DNA of 64,000 nt from Epiperipatus broadwayi (GCA_028023455.1 JAQFVV010006473.1:1044702-1108701); one strand, 5' to 3'; shown: positions 48,467 through 63,877, counted from the stretch's first letter. Program-made: numbers and translations. Notes: generated by a model not told the origin, from the sequence alone.

Positions 48467-48800
48467 TTATTTTTTATTTTAATATATTGTAAAGTTTATT
48501 CAGTTGAAGTTATCCACCTTATTGTAAACAAGGAAAGTTGGATAGTTTGTGACTCATGAAGTGGATGAAAAACATATTATTGTAGTGGTCATTCTTATTA
48601 TACTTCAATCTAGTTCAGCAAAACATTTATTTGCTAATTTTTACTTTCTTTTTATTATTTTTTTTTAAAAAGAGAAAATTCATTTTTTTTAAAAATGAAG
48701 ATAATTTGTTAATGATGCATCAATAAGAAATTCAAGTGATCTGGAGGTTTATTAAAATTTTGTTATTTTCTGCCAAATTCTATCAGGTAGAAAATCACTA

Positions 48801-48838
<38 letters not shown>

Positions 48839-50145
48839 GAAATAAGAAATATAGTGAATAACTATTTAATGGCTGTTAAGGTGCATTAAGAAATTAAGCA
48901 AAAGTACTGTGGATTAAAAGACTGTATATAAGAGTTAATTATTGTTATATTTATTCCAATAGTTTTTTGATTAATGGACATTTTATTTCTATTATATATA
49001 ATTGCCCTTTTTATGATTGGTATAAATTCAGTTAACAATAAAATAAAAAAATACAATACTTGGCAAATTAATTTTAGTATAGTGGAATTTAAGATAACTA
49101 AAGAGTGATCATGTATGGGGCAAAGTATCTACATCCAAATTATTTTTAATTGACAAGTCAGTTCTAGTCACGACCAATGATCACTTTGTACCTGCATAAA
49201 ACAGTTACCCCCTTCATGTAATAATTTATTACATTAACAAAATAAATAATCAGCTTGGTTCAGATGAGAAATGACAAACAATAAATTTATTAGCAACAAC
49301 AATTTTAATCAAAAATAGAATTATATAATAATTATAATAAAAAATGTATGTACATATTTACAATTAAGAAAATTATATGACGATCATGCATGAGAGACAA
49401 AAAATCTTTGAAACTTATAATCTCTTTGAGGATAGCTATAGAAAGTTCATTTGATTTATTTTAAAATTTTCTGAATTCATATATATATTTTGTATCTATA
49501 AATGTGAAGACATGGCCATTAATTTTTAAATTTTAATATATAATATTTTAGATTCTTTTGGTTCATTTAGAGCATTTTCCTAGTAGAGTTTCCATTGCAA
49601 TTTTTTTCTGAGCATTTAAAATAGGTGGTTTCTCAGATTAATTTATAGAAGTTCATTTCTATGGTGTAATCAATTTCGGTGACTAGTTTCCTCTTTTTAG
49701 TAAGTAAATATCAAATATGTTTTAGCATTCAATAGTGATGAATGGATTAGCAGAGTATTTTTTGTCTATATCTCCTTACTCACCTACAATCCTGGAAATA
49801 TGAAGTAAAGCATTCTGGAGGGTTACCTACTCCATGAAATGCATGATATTAATTAAAAAATCCTTATAAATTTTTTTTTGAGTTTTATACAGTAAAAAAC
49901 ACAAAGGCAAAGCATTACAATTTTTTTCCACAGTTTCTTGGAAAACAGACACTTTAGAAACTTCTGTTGGTTCCCATAACAATGTTTTTTTTTATTTTAA
50001 AAAAAAACATTCTTTATTTTAAAAGAATAAAATAATAACACATTTTATCTTCACACTTATTTTTAACATTTTAAAACCACTTTAAAATTTATTAGATGAA
50101 ATACACAGACTTATATATACCTGTGTCTATATATGTAAAAGACAG
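48467..50145. other. AT-rich DNA, no recognised gene
   Basis: Holds an (AC)n(AT)n microsatellite at 48801-48838. Nothing else. Confidence 0.55.
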
Positions 50146-50214
50146 GGCACGAGCACAGACTTTCACATGACCCATCACTCTCCACACTATCTCATAACAC
50201 TGATACACCTTTAA
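50146..50214 (-). repeat. Family A repeat, end fragment
   Basis: Only the terminal ~70 bp (gcacgagcacagactttcac through ctgatacac) of the 48205/56388 subfamily. Confidence 0.65.
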
Positions 50215-50328
50215 ATGTATTACAATTATAAACATAGTGCTATATAAAATAAATGCTTATATACATAATAAAGGAAAATATTACAAATATTAGCATAAAA
50301 GCAATGCCTGTAAATTTAGTCATGAAGG

Positions 50329-50331
<3 letters not shown>

Positions 50332-50401
<70 letters not shown>

Positions 50402-50421
50402 GATATATATATATATATATA
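50332..50421. repeat. (AT)n microsatellite, interrupted once
   Basis: About 34 AT units, then tggga, then about 10 more. Confidence 0.95.
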
Positions 50422-51173
50422 TTGTAACAGTATATGGGGAGGTTTCAAATATGTGTAATTGATTTTAGTCTGTACTAAAAATTCTTTATAAAATAATGAG
50501 ACTTTCAAACATTTAAATTTTATTTCTATCTCTGTATAAACAAAGAATGTCAGAATGAGGCTCAATAAAAACATATTAAAAAATCAAAGGACAAATTTTA
50601 TTGATTTCAAAATATATTAAAAAAAATTAAATATAATCTCAGGTAAATATAAAAATAAATTAAGTCTGATATGTGATTGAAATTTGTCTTGATAAGTGAG
50701 CATATGTGAACAGAAAAAATACAAAATAAATTAATAAGAAATTATCCATATTTTATTTACAAACAATAACAAATTAAATGAAAGAAGAAAACAACATATC
50801 AGTTAAACATTAATAATTTTAATTATTTTTGAAATGATTAATTCATGAAGTTATTTAGAAAGCTTAAAAGAAATATCAAGCATAGATCTATTGATAAATC
50901 CAGATAGATGATGAGGGGAAAGAAATGAAACAAAAAATATCATGTTACCCCTCTAGTTTTATTAAATTGAACAACTATTAATCTTTTAGTTTATTTCACT
51001 GTAATTTAAAAATACATATATAAATGTAAACTAACTATGTATCTCCTCTTTCAAATGCACTATGAAAATGTATGTGCACATAAATAAAAATATTATGTAG
51101 AAAAATTCAGAATTGTCTGGCTTGGTAATGGGTTCTTTAGGAGTTCTGAATATAAAAATACATACATCATAAT
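50422..51173. other. AT-rich spacer
   Basis: No gene, repeat or structure seen. Confidence 0.5.
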
Positions 51174-53849
<2,676 letters not shown>

Positions 53850-54560
53850 GTTAATGTAGTTATTTTTGCAAATAATACTTCAGAGCATCAGGAAATGTTG
53901 CAATAGTTATCAGATGAAAGTAAGAAAGTAGGTCTAAAAGTAAATGTTAAAAAGACTAAAATAATGTTCAATGGATTTTTACAAAAATGAAAATAAATGT
54001 TGATTATGATGAGTTAGAAGAAGTTAACAACTGCAAGTACCTTGGTCAGATTATTACTATATGCAAAATATAATGGATGAAATTATTCATACATTTGAAT
54101 TTGGTTGGAGTGCTTTTGTTAAAAATAACTTAATATTAAAAAAATGTCTATATGTTTGAAAAGGAAGGTTTTTAATAAATGTGTTTTATCAGTTCTTACT
54201 TATGGATCTGAGATTTGGACAGTTAACAAAAAAGTAATACAAAGACTTCAAATCACTCAAAGAATTACGGATAACAGAAAGATCAAAAATGCAAAACATG
54301 GGTAAGAGAACAACAGGTGTTACTGTCATCATTTAAAGAATTAAAAGACTGGAGTTGGGCTGGACATATTGCTAGAAAAGGTGATAATAGATGGGCAATT
54401 TAAATCTTAAACCAGATTCCAAGAGATTTTAAAAGACCCAGAAAGAGACCACATGAGAGATGGATGAATGAAATAAAAAGTGTGCATAGGCTATGTAGAG
54501 AAGAGAAGCTAGAAATTAAATAATATAGATTGCAGCTTCATCCTGATGTGGATTGATAAT
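53850..54560 (+). pseudogene. LINE reverse transcriptase 3' fragment
   Basis: Second copy of the LINE family seen at 3536-6130, here the C-terminal half only. The region corresponding to the catalytic FADD reads LDFAVNVVIFAN near 53840-53870, so the two Asp are lost. It continues with SDESKKVGLKVNVKKTKIM (53912-53968), a CKYLGQI block near 54032, a block near 54125-54175 in other frames, LTYGSEIW near 54195-54220, and WAGHIARKGDNRW near 54355-54395, then a PRKRPHERW stretch near 54435-54460, the usual end of this ORF2 type. It is truncated at its 5' end, as most LINE copies are, and carries frameshifts. The 3' end is near ttgatgatga at 54560-54570; no long poly-A follows. Confidence 0.75.
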
Positions 54561-54569
54561 GGTTGATGA

Positions 54570-56387
54570 TGATTTACTTATGAACTTATTAAAATTATAT
54601 ATATATATATAATATTTAAAATTAAATGATTTAAAAAGCTAAATATTTATGTTCTATAAATTAATAGAAAAAATTGATGCTAAAATGCTTGGTTATTGCA
54701 TATTCAATGTTTAACAGACAATTTTTTAAAATTGTTATATTATCTATTCTCAAATGATTTACAATAGACGTTACCCATTACAGTGTAAAAAAGAGATGTA
54801 TTATGTGCTTGCTAATAGTTTTTAAATTGCTTATGGAAATTTTGTCATTAAATTATATTTTAATCTGAATAAAAATTTTACATTATGTAACAAAATTTAA
54901 AAATATATTTCCTAACATTTTTGACTATTGTATACTTGAAGTGCAACATAAAAAAGAATTGGTTTTAATTCTGATTCTTTTTCTGTATAGATATTTAAAT
55001 AATAAACGTTGGCTGATCATAATAACTACTTTTAATTAATTTTATCTTATTTTTCAGATTTTAGTTTATAAAATTATTGTTTGCAATTTTTTATTTATTT
55101 ATTTTTTTATAAAGTATTAAAATTATTATTTTATTTTGTGAAAACTAAATATTAATAAAACAAGATGATTAGTATTTGTTTATATATACAGATTTTCTGG
55201 TCCATTTAATTCTTTGATCGCTTTTAAATATTTATAGCATTTTATTGCTTTACAAAAATTGCACATATCTCCCAATATTTAATTTATCACTGCTAAAAGA
55301 GCCAGTAACGTGATATGTTTTATTACTTCACTAATATCCAAATACATTTTGTACTAGAAGCATTTAACTTAAATATATTTTCATTAATATGCTGTTTTAA
55401 TTTTCTAACATTTTTTTTATCTATAAATACTTACGATTACAAATTCAACATTATTTTTCATAGTGATAAAATAATAGAGTTACGACTAAAAAAACATTGA
55501 ATTAATTTTGTATTCAACTTATCTTGTTGCTGAATTATAAAATGACTTCTAGAGCCATCGATTATCCAATTAAAATTTTCATTTATTAGTAGTTAGTTAT
55601 AAATTATTCAAACTGAATAATTTGAACTACATTTTATTAAAGTATTATATAGTAAATATTAATTATCAATTTCTAAAAAAATATTAAAATCACTTTATCT
55701 ATCTATATATTTCTATTATAAAATTGTATTAAACGTTTGTTGCAAATACTTATCTATTAAGTAATTATATATATATATATATAAAGTTCAATTTCTTGAA
55801 AATAAAAAAACCTTGAAAAAGTTTTCAGTTAATGAGCCAAAATTTTATATTTTGGTTGTAACATAAATTTAGACAAAGACAGTTATGGAAAAGTTTCAAT
55901 GAAATCTAATTATTCCTCTAAATCCTTACATGTCTAGAAAATTAATGGCCCTAATAAATTGAAAACGATTTCGTTAAAACTATTCTCTAATGAAATAAAA
56001 CTAATGATAAAAACCAATTATTTAGGTAAAATTATAAAACGCAAACTTTAAATAAAAAACTTAATACTTATGCATACTTATGAATTTTTATAACGACGTC
56101 TAAAACATTTTATATTTTATTTAAACAGGGTGATTCGATTCCTTTTATTAAAAATATCAATATTGAACAAAAAAATGTAGGTGTAAATGACTATTTTTGT
56201 AACTTATTTGATTCAAACCAAAATATTCTTTTATTCTTTCTTACAAGAAACATTGAAATCTTTCTCGAAGCTCTACTTTTTTATTTATTGTATTACTATT
56301 TAAATGATAATTTTAAATCAACATAAAAATATTTTAAACTAATAAAAACACTGACGACTTTTAACTTACAATCAAGATTAAATATAT
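54570..56387. other. AT-rich DNA, no recognised gene
   Basis: Small (TA)n runs at 54596-54611 and 55766-55783. The 61-codon frame at 55315-55500 has no motif. Confidence 0.55.
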
Positions 56388-56570
56388 AGGGTATATGAGC
56401 ACAGACTTTCACACGACACACCACTCACCATTCTATCTCATATCACTGATACACTTGAATACATATATGTCGAAAAGATAAATAATCACCAATATACATA
56501 TTTCATGCTAAACCAGCAATTATCAGTTGGTCCAGATTATCCTCTCTACACATATATGCTATAAGTGCTC

Positions 56571-56658
<88 letters not shown>

Positions 56659-56793
56659 TGGTAACCAATCTTCATACTTTAATGGATAGGCTTCAATCCA
56701 CTCCACACCCCAACTCTTCAACCATCCATCCAATTGAAAATCTGATGATGGAAGGCCACCCTGAGACCGAGATTCTTGCCACACCCATGTTGA
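56388..56793 (-). repeat. Family A repeat with internal (AT)n
   Basis: Nearly full-length copy: outer end tatgagcacagactttcac, taaataatcaccaatatac, tatcagttggtccagatta, a long (AT)n at 56573-56654, aatcttcatactttaatgg, and inner atctgatgatggaagg. It extends to a gttgac at about 56793. No foldback partner is adjacent. Confidence 0.75.
56573..56654. repeat. (AT)n microsatellite inside family A
   Basis: About 41 AT units, located after gtgctcaga, the same internal site as in the copies at 5782 and 61100. Confidence 0.95.
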
Positions 56794-57160
56794 CCTAAAG
56801 TCAACGGTTGCCTACTATAGTTTAATTTACTATAATATAAAATTATTTCCAAAAATATTAAATGTTCTTTTTTATTCTTCACTGTGATAAAAAAATACAT
56901 GTAATATAAAATAAATTAAAAATAATGAATGCTTTTTTTCAGTCTACATAAAGAAATTCATAAATACACATGGATTCAAATACGTGAAACTTCAAAACTA
57001 TAATAAATTATATTACAGTATAACAGATGGAAGAATATATAAGGGGGCATCATGTGACCACAATTTTGGAAATAAAGATAAAATTTCTATCTGAAATAAA
57101 TTTAGACTTACTGAATAATAACAGATTATACTAGGAAAGTAAGAAAGATATAGCTTAAAT
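56794..57160. other. AT-rich spacer
   Basis: No gene or repeat seen. Confidence 0.5.
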
Positions 57161-57425
57161 AGGCAAAACTCTCTCCATACAGTAGTGTCACTCAAAGCAG
57201 TACACTCAGATCCAAGGCTGCTCACTGACGAAGGCGACAAGCCAGAACTAGTTTGGGGATATTGGATGAATAGGCACTAAATAGGGATTTTATGCATAAG
57301 CCTTTTGGCATCCATTGATTACTCTGTCTTGCTTTGAGTAGTACTACTGTATGGAGAAAGTTTTGCCTATTTTAACAACAGTTATGAGCAAGAATGGGAG
57401 ATAGTGATCATGTGATGTTTAAAGG
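57161..57425 (+). repeat. Dispersed repeat family B, copy 3, with hairpin
   Basis: Best copy of the family. Arms 57162-57200 and 57330-57367 are inverted repeats (ccatacagtagt in the left, actactgtatgg in the right). The loop between them has CTGACGA (57225-57231), a GGC/GCC stem, GAA(A), CTAGT and a partly complementary ACTAA. It ends near gatcatgtgatgttta. No coding capacity; size and arms suit a MITE or a structured retroposon. Confidence 0.75.
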
Positions 57426-57724
57426 TTTATAACTTAAATAGCCTAGAACATGAAAGTTTTCAGAAATTGTATGAGATCATGAATAATTAAAGTTAATGAA
57501 CAGTTTTGAATTAAAAAAATAAACTTTATAATTGTATAAAAAATATATATACATGCATTTGCAAGAGAAGAATTAGGTATATAAATAATGATTATAGAAA
57601 TAAAACTATATTAATAGGATAATGAGACAGTAAAAAAATATTTCACAAAATAAACACTAACACAAAAACACCCAAGCAAAAGTATAATAAAAAAAAAATA
57701 AAAAAAAATATAAAAGGATTGATT
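57426..57724. other. AT-rich spacer
   Basis: Poly-A-rich with no gene. Confidence 0.5.
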
Positions 57725-58180
57725 CATATTTGAGTAGAAAGAAAATCAATGAAAGCTTGAACATAATTAAGAAATTAAACCAAGAAAAATAAGTGACAAA
57801 ATATCATCAATTATTGTGAAGAAATGCAAACAATATTTTGCAACTTTTTTTAACAGAAAATAGAATAAAATTTAAGAAGATATATCAAGAACTAAATGTA
57901 CAAATGTTACCACACTAAAAAATTGGTAGTATCCAAATTACTGAAACAAAAAATAGTCCATGTGAAATTTTATTGGAATTAATTAAAAATGTTAATTAAA
58001 GATTGTTTCAATACTTAGCTGAGATGTTACAAAATTGCATTGGTAGTAATGAAATCTTCACTGAATGATAAATATCACATATTACAATAATTGATAAAAA
58101 GGACAGAAAGAGCAATTATATAAATTACAGAGAAATAACAATTATTAATTCATTGAGTTAAATATGTTGTAAAATTTCTT
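57725..58180 (+). pseudogene. Reverse transcriptase N-terminal fragment, second LINE
   Basis: A decayed plus-strand frame. Near 57960-58010 it reads about PCEILLELIKNVN, and near 58085-58180, after a stop, IIDKKDRKSNYINYREITIIN followed by ICCKI. This matches the RT block that in LINEs reads roughly K-G-D-x-x-N-x-x-N-Y-R-P-I-S. Here the Pro is lost, and several stops are present. The sequence differs from the LINE at 3536/53850, so this is probably another family. It breaks off at about 58180, where minus-strand coding-like sequence begins. Confidence 0.4.
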
Positions 58181-58640
58181 GATCTGTTCACACTTCTCTA
58201 ATGTTATTAATTTTACTTCTACATCCTTTGTCTCTTCTTCTATCTTACTTATGTTTTGGCTAACTATCTCCATTGCACTCTTTATTTTGTCATCCATATC
58301 TCTTGTCACTCCACTAAATATATACTCTATTCCATATTTTTAAGTACATTTTTCTCCATTTCTCCTGAGCTTTTCTTTAAACTATCTACACTTAGAAATG
58401 ATCCTTCCTCTTTTTGTTACATTTGTACATGATTTATATAACTGTATACCTGTTACATTCTTCCTAGACTTATTTAGTAATTTTAACTGAAAAACCTTAT
58501 CACATATGGTACATTCTATCAAAGAACACCTAATTCCTTTCTGATCATTATATATTGTGGGATACAAATTCAATCCATATTTCCTTATTTTTCAATTTTC
58601 CTACTCTATATTTAAATTTATAGTTTTTCTACTACTCTTC
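58181..58640 (-). pseudogene. Broken coiled-coil/cysteine ORF, unrecognised
   Basis: The minus strand has a 63-codon open stretch (58573-58382) with ECTICDKVF, a C-X2-C pair, and a later LYKSC. After a frame change, 58340-58180 reads DMDDKIKSAMEIVSQNISKIEEETKD, a charged, heptad-like stretch. No family is recognised. A cysteine pair plus a coiled coil near LINE sequence suggests an ORF1-type RNA-binding protein, as a guess. Its orientation opposes the adjacent RT fragment, so an inversion or a separate element is needed. Confidence 0.3.
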
Positions 58641-59957
58641 AAACCTTTTTATAAAAACGATTATTTTTTTTTTAATGGAGATTGATAAACACTTGCTTCT
58701 TAATCTTACACCTCAAACATTATCCTCTTTCTTAAATTGAAAAATTCTTAAATAGCAAGCCTCCTGAAAACAACTAATCTTACATATGACTTAGTTTTAA
58801 AGCCTCTTTGCAGTAAACATACACTCATTTTTTTTTATATTTTTAAAAAGGCATATCAAATCACTTTCCAAACGTTAATATTTTTCTTGATCTTTCCAAA
58901 TCCAATTAAATCTATCTCTCTGCACTCCAATTTTCTTTTCACATTCATACCCTAAAAAAATATTCTCCAGCAACAAAATTTTTTGCAGATGATATTAAAA
59001 ATTTATAAAATTTAATTTATCTTGCAGAACAAATTGCCATGTCAGTAGATCAAGGTAGTCATATGAAATCTGATATTTTTATTTGTTCCACTTAGTGACA
59101 ATTTTTGAAAATTTCTCAATCTTTCACTTCTGTTTAAAATCTTTATTTTATAAAAAAAATTCAATAAATTGGACTTGATTTCTTTTTAATTTTATTTTAT
59201 AAATAAATAATATTTTAAAAAATATATATTTCATCTTTTCAAATATTTAAAAACTGACTTGTAAATAAAATAACAGATTGAAAATATCAACAACAATGTT
59301 TCTCTAAACACTATTTCAATAAATGTACAATGTCTTTTTATTTTAAGCTTTTTTTAAATACAAATAAGCAAACATAGATTTATATTAAATCTATCAAATT
59401 CTGTTTTAAAGTCTGATTAATGGGTTTATAATTATTATAATATCAGAGAAGATTTTAACACTGTGTTAATTCTGATGAACAATGACATCACATATAGTGT
59501 TATTTTCTTTTTTTATATTATGGTCTACTTTTATTCTGTTTTGAAAAACTAAATAAAAGATAAATGAAAAGTGTATACATGGGCTATTTTTGTTCTAAAT
59601 AATAATCAAGAAATTAGTGTGTAAAAATAACTAAAATATTTTATAAAATAATAAGAAATCATACTTCTTTTTCTCCAAAAACCCTGCCTAAAAACCAGAC
59701 CAGAGGGAAGTGAATGCTGGGTAGATGATTTTTTTCTATTGTAAACAATAGAAAAAGAACTGTAGTTTTTGAATGATTTCTTCAAATTTTTCTTTAAATT
59801 AAAAAACAACAACATGAGTACTATAATACTAGCTATGTTACATGGCAAAGCCTGCACTAATACCATTTATGATAAAACAGCATTCTAAAGCAACAAAACT
59901 ACAATGTTTTTTTAGAAGAAGCCATATTTTCTAACAAATCTAAAGTTAAACCACTAA
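58641..59957. other. AT-rich DNA, no recognised gene
   Basis: An 86-codon minus frame at 59606-59866 has no motif. Dense A/T runs at 59140-59240. Confidence 0.5.
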
Positions 59958-60145
59958 ACATCACATGATCACCATCTCTATACTAGCACATAATTGTTGT
60001 AAACAAAGGCAAAATTCTCCATACAGTAGTCCCACCCTGTGCCAGACAGAGTAATCAATGGATGCCAGAAGGCTTGTGCATAAAATCCTCATCTAGTGCC
60101 TACTCATCCAATATCCTCAAACTTGTTTCTGGCTACATATACAGA
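59958..60145 (-). repeat. Dispersed repeat family B, copy 4
   Basis: Minus-strand copy: complement of catcacatgatcaccatctc, ccatacagtagt, gtaatcaatggatgccagaa, catccaatatcctc and tttctggct. It is cut off at the end that would hold the CTGACGA block. Confidence 0.7.
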
Positions 60146-60460
60146 TTGATGAGAAAACCTTAAAATATAAATTAGATAGAACTCACAAGAAGATATTGCA
60201 AGAATTTCTGCAAGAAACTGTTTTATTGTTATATAGAGGATGATAAGTTACATGAATTATTTGCTAAAAATAGCAAAAAAAATGTTTTATAATTTATATT
60301 CATAATTTTTAAGAACCTTGCAATGTTTTGCTCTGACCTTATCAATGTATATATTTTTGTAATTACTATTATAGGTTGCTCAGGTAAATAAATCAAGGAT
60401 TAGAATATATATATATTGTAATCTTAAATTATTAAAATTAGCAAAACTCATCTTACCCAT
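60146..60460. other. AT-rich spacer
   Basis: No gene seen. Confidence 0.5.
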
Positions 60461-60840
60461 GTTGACAACTTTGGCACTAACATGAGCTTTGAACATTCCA
60501 TTATCAGATTTTCAATAAAATGGAAGGTTGAAGAGTTGTAGGTTGGAGTAGTTTGAAGCCTGCTCATTAAAGTATGAAGATTGTCTATCTTAATATAAAG
60601 CTGAGCACTGATTGTATATATGTATCAAGATGGTAATCTGTACCAACTGATGAGTGCTGGTTTAGAATGAAATACATATATTGGTGATTATTTATCTTTT
60701 AAATATGTGTGTGATCAGGTGGGTCAGAAATATGAGATGGCATGGAGAGTTGAAAGTTATGTGAAAGTCTGAGTTAGAATCCCACATACATTACATATAT
60801 ATGCAGGTTTAAGTCTATAGTGTATTAATTTACATATTGA
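60461..60840 (+). repeat. Family A repeat, tandem copy 1
   Basis: Plus-orientation unit with gctttgaacattccat, atcagattttcaataaaa, cttaatataaagctgagcac, taccaactgatgagtgctgg, gtgattatttatctttt and the box-B-like gagttagaatcccac end near 60770, then gcaggtttaag. A sibling follows about 105 bp on. Confidence 0.8.
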
Positions 60841-60944
60841 AACATAGCACATCAAAGGTCTGACCATCCATCACATATGTATGTAAAAATGGATTATTCT
60901 CCTGTACATGAGGGGTCAGAATGAGTAAATATCAACATTGGTAG

Positions 60945-61282
60945 GATGACAACCTTGGCACTAATGGGTGCTTTGAATGTTTCATCATCAGATTTTTAAT
61001 GAAATGGAAGGCTGAAGAGTTGTAGGTTGAAGTAGTTTGCAGCTTGTCCATTAAAGTATGAAGATTGCCTATCTTAATATAAAGCTGAGCACTGATTTTA
61101 TATATATATATATATATGGAGATGGTAATTTGGAGCAACTGATGAGTGCTGGTTTAGCATGATGTATATTGGTGATTATTTATCTTTTCAACATGTGTGT
61201 AATCAGGTGGGTCAGCAATATGAGATGGTATGGAGAGTTGAAGGTCATGTGAAAGACTGAGTTTGAATCCTGCATACATTAC

Positions 61283-61332
<50 letters not shown>

Positions 61333-61370
61333 AGTTTAAGCCCACATATTGTATTAATTTAAATAAGCAT
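60945..61370 (+). repeat. Family A repeat, tandem copy 2
   Basis: Same order as copy 1, with an (AT)n at 61101-61118 after gcactgatt and another at 61281-61330 between the box-B-like end (gagtttgaatcctgc) and gcaagtttaagc. The two copies form a direct repeat of period about 485 bp. Confidence 0.8.
61281..61330. repeat. (AT)n microsatellite at family A end
   Basis: About 24 AT units between the box-B-like end and the gcaagtttaag tail; copy 1 has only a short AT run there. Confidence 0.9.
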
Positions 61371-62654
61371 TTAAATAAATTTACATAAAGCATTTGTAAA
61401 TAATTTATAGTAAAAGTAATTATCATTACCCAAATGTTTTTCCATCTATCTAATGCAGTCTTTATTTAAACATTATACCCACAGAGTAAAACGATACATC
61501 TAGATGCCTATATTCAGGCCACCAGTAAAACATTAAGCACTTTTTATAATCAAAACAGGATTGAAAAATCAGTGTGGGGACACTTTATAGGTTTTAAAAA
61601 GATAGCAACAAATATTATGCAAGATAAATAATACACTTATATAATACTAATAATACCTATGTTGGGGATAAGAAAATACATATATTTTAAGTTTAAAATT
61701 ATAGCCGAGCTAATAATAAATTATAAGATAAACATGCCTTTAGATATTTGCAATATACTAAGATGCACTTTAATATTGAAATTCTATGGCAAAGTGGATA
61801 ATGAACATATGAACAAATAAGATATAAATGAGCACACAGGAACTGCATGCAGGCAGTGTTGCTAAATAAACAAGCTGCACACTCACTCATGGAGAGGCTC
61901 AATGCATATAAAAGCAATATAATATCCACCTAAAATTGCCTAAAGAAATACCACTAATAGTATAAGACATGGAGTTGATAATAATAAGTAAATTAATAAA
62001 GACACATCTTCCAAAATACAAATTGCTTACAATACATCGATTCAATCTAAGACTATATGTACACTGATGAAATTGTCATTGCATTATGATGACAACATTC
62101 AATTTAAGCTATTTAAAATTCTCGCTCACACACACAGTGGCATTCATAATACTTTCATTTATAAATACTTACATCAAATATATAAAAGGCTATTATACCT
62201 TGGGTACAATCATTTATTTAGGCTTAGAACTCCACAATAATAGTAAAAAATAACTCATAGAATAAACCTTTTACCATATATTTTACCCTCTTGGATCAAT
62301 CACCTTTATGCACATATTTATAATATCAAAAACAATATTATTAAAAATAATAATAACATAATACATAAATTATAACTACAAATAATTTATATATATATAT
62401 TATGCCGTTATTCAGATTAGAGATTGAACTTCTTTTCCCTTTATAAGGCAAATTATTTCTTTTTATTCAAGTCCTTTTTGTTACCTTCTTAAAATGATAT
62501 GGTAATATATAGTCTTTTATTATGAAAGAGAAAGCTCATATATAAAGATTTATAGCAAAAATTCTTTGTAATAGTATGAATACTGAACCCTACCATCCGA
62601 TGGCAGTCTTTTTCACCCAATTCACATCAATATATCGATTCATGAGCCATCTGT
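61371..62654. other. AT-rich DNA, no recognised gene
   Basis: A 76-codon minus frame (61699-61929) has no recognisable motif. Small (AT)n at 62389-62400. Confidence 0.5.
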
Positions 62655-63620
62655 TTGTTTACATAATATTACGGTAAAAGTTTTTTTCAACCGGTTTTTA
62701 TTATTTTTTCATTGGCGATGGTAAACCACCAAAGTTTTTTTTTAAATAAAAAATATTATGGTAAAAGTTTTTTTTTTTTTTCAACCGGTTTTTATTTTTT
62801 TACATCAGTGATGGTAAACTACCAAAGTTTTTTTTTTTAATTCCACCTGGGTTTTTTTTTTGTTCTTAATAAACAAATACTTTGTTTTTAGATAGTCTAG
62901 GGGTGTTGGTTTGTTTGTAAATTAACGATTAACTTTCCATATATTTCTTTACGTAATATTACTTACGGTAAACCAAATTTTTTTTCACACGTTTTTTTTT
63001 TTTTTTTTGTTCATTTTCTTTAAGAAACAAACACTTTGTTTTTAGATGGTGTAGAGGTGATGGTTTGCTTTTAAATTATCGATTAACATTCTGTCGGTTT
63101 GTTTACACAAAAATACAGTAACAAACACTTTGTTAATTTTTAGATGGTGGGGGGGGGGTTGTTTACTTTTATCTTCTTTTTTTTTTTTTGGTTGATGTTT
63201 TGATTTGCTGAAAGACTTCAACAATTCGGTACTTTTGAATAAACCAACCCTTGGTTTTTTAGAGAGTGGAGGGGAGAGGTTGTTTTGATTTTGAGTTGTC
63301 ATCTTTTTTTTTTTTTGTTAATTTATTATGAGGCTTTTTTTTTGTTTCAAATCTTTACACTACAGAAAGATTTATATGATAGCGAAAAGTTCTTCCATAA
63401 TTTTTTAGGCCTTTGATTTAAAAAAAAAAGACATAAACAGTTCATTTTTAAAGAACACTTTTTTTTTAAGCCGGAGAGGTGGGGTGGTAGGGAAGATTTG
63501 TTTTGGTTTTTAATTATCGACTTCTTTTTGGATTTTCTTTTTGAACATTTTATTATGTTATCGCACAGTTCTTTTTATATTATTATTATTATTGGTGGGG
63601 CCTTTTGAATAAACTCTTAA
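62655..63620. repeat. Degenerate T/G-rich tandem region
   Basis: Two related units at 62668 and 62755 share ggtaaaagttttttt, caaccggtttttatt, gatggtaaac and accaaagtttttt. After them, a second motif with aacaaacactttg, gtttttagatggt, a G-rich stretch, tttgttttta and aattatcga recurs at about 62870, 63025, 63120, 63240 and 63480, each time diverged. Poly-T runs of 9-20 and a G10 run (63147-63156) occur. No coding frame is credible. Confidence 0.6.
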
Positions 63621-63742
63621 ACACTTTTTTTTGGTATAATAAAATATTATCTACTTTAACTATTAATGAAACTTATCAAATATTACCTACCTACTTTATA
63701 ATCATGTGAACAACAAAAACAATAAGTTTCCCCATAAAATAA

Positions 63743-63748
63743 TTTATT
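63743..63748 (-). promoter_or_regulatory. Polyadenylation signal AATAAA
   Basis: The minus strand reads AATAAA here, about 130 nt beyond the stop of the candidate terminal exon (63878). This is a normal 3' UTR distance. In AT-rich DNA the hexamer also arises by chance. Confidence 0.4.
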
Positions 63749-63877
63749 GAATCAAAAAGAAATGAGACTTTGGACAAGTTGTGAAGTAAATCAAGTAAAA
63801 AACAACAAAACACCACCATTTATGGGGGCATAAAAACAGCAGCCAAAAGTAACATTCAATTAAAATAACAGTGAATC

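Noticed and set aside
57225-57280. Calling a functional hammerhead ribozyme
   Set aside because: The NUH cleavage site and stem I are not evident by eye, so only a resemblance is reported.
61699-61929. 76-codon Cys-rich minus-strand frame
   Set aside because: Irregular cysteine spacing and no family resemblance; composition fits a chance frame.
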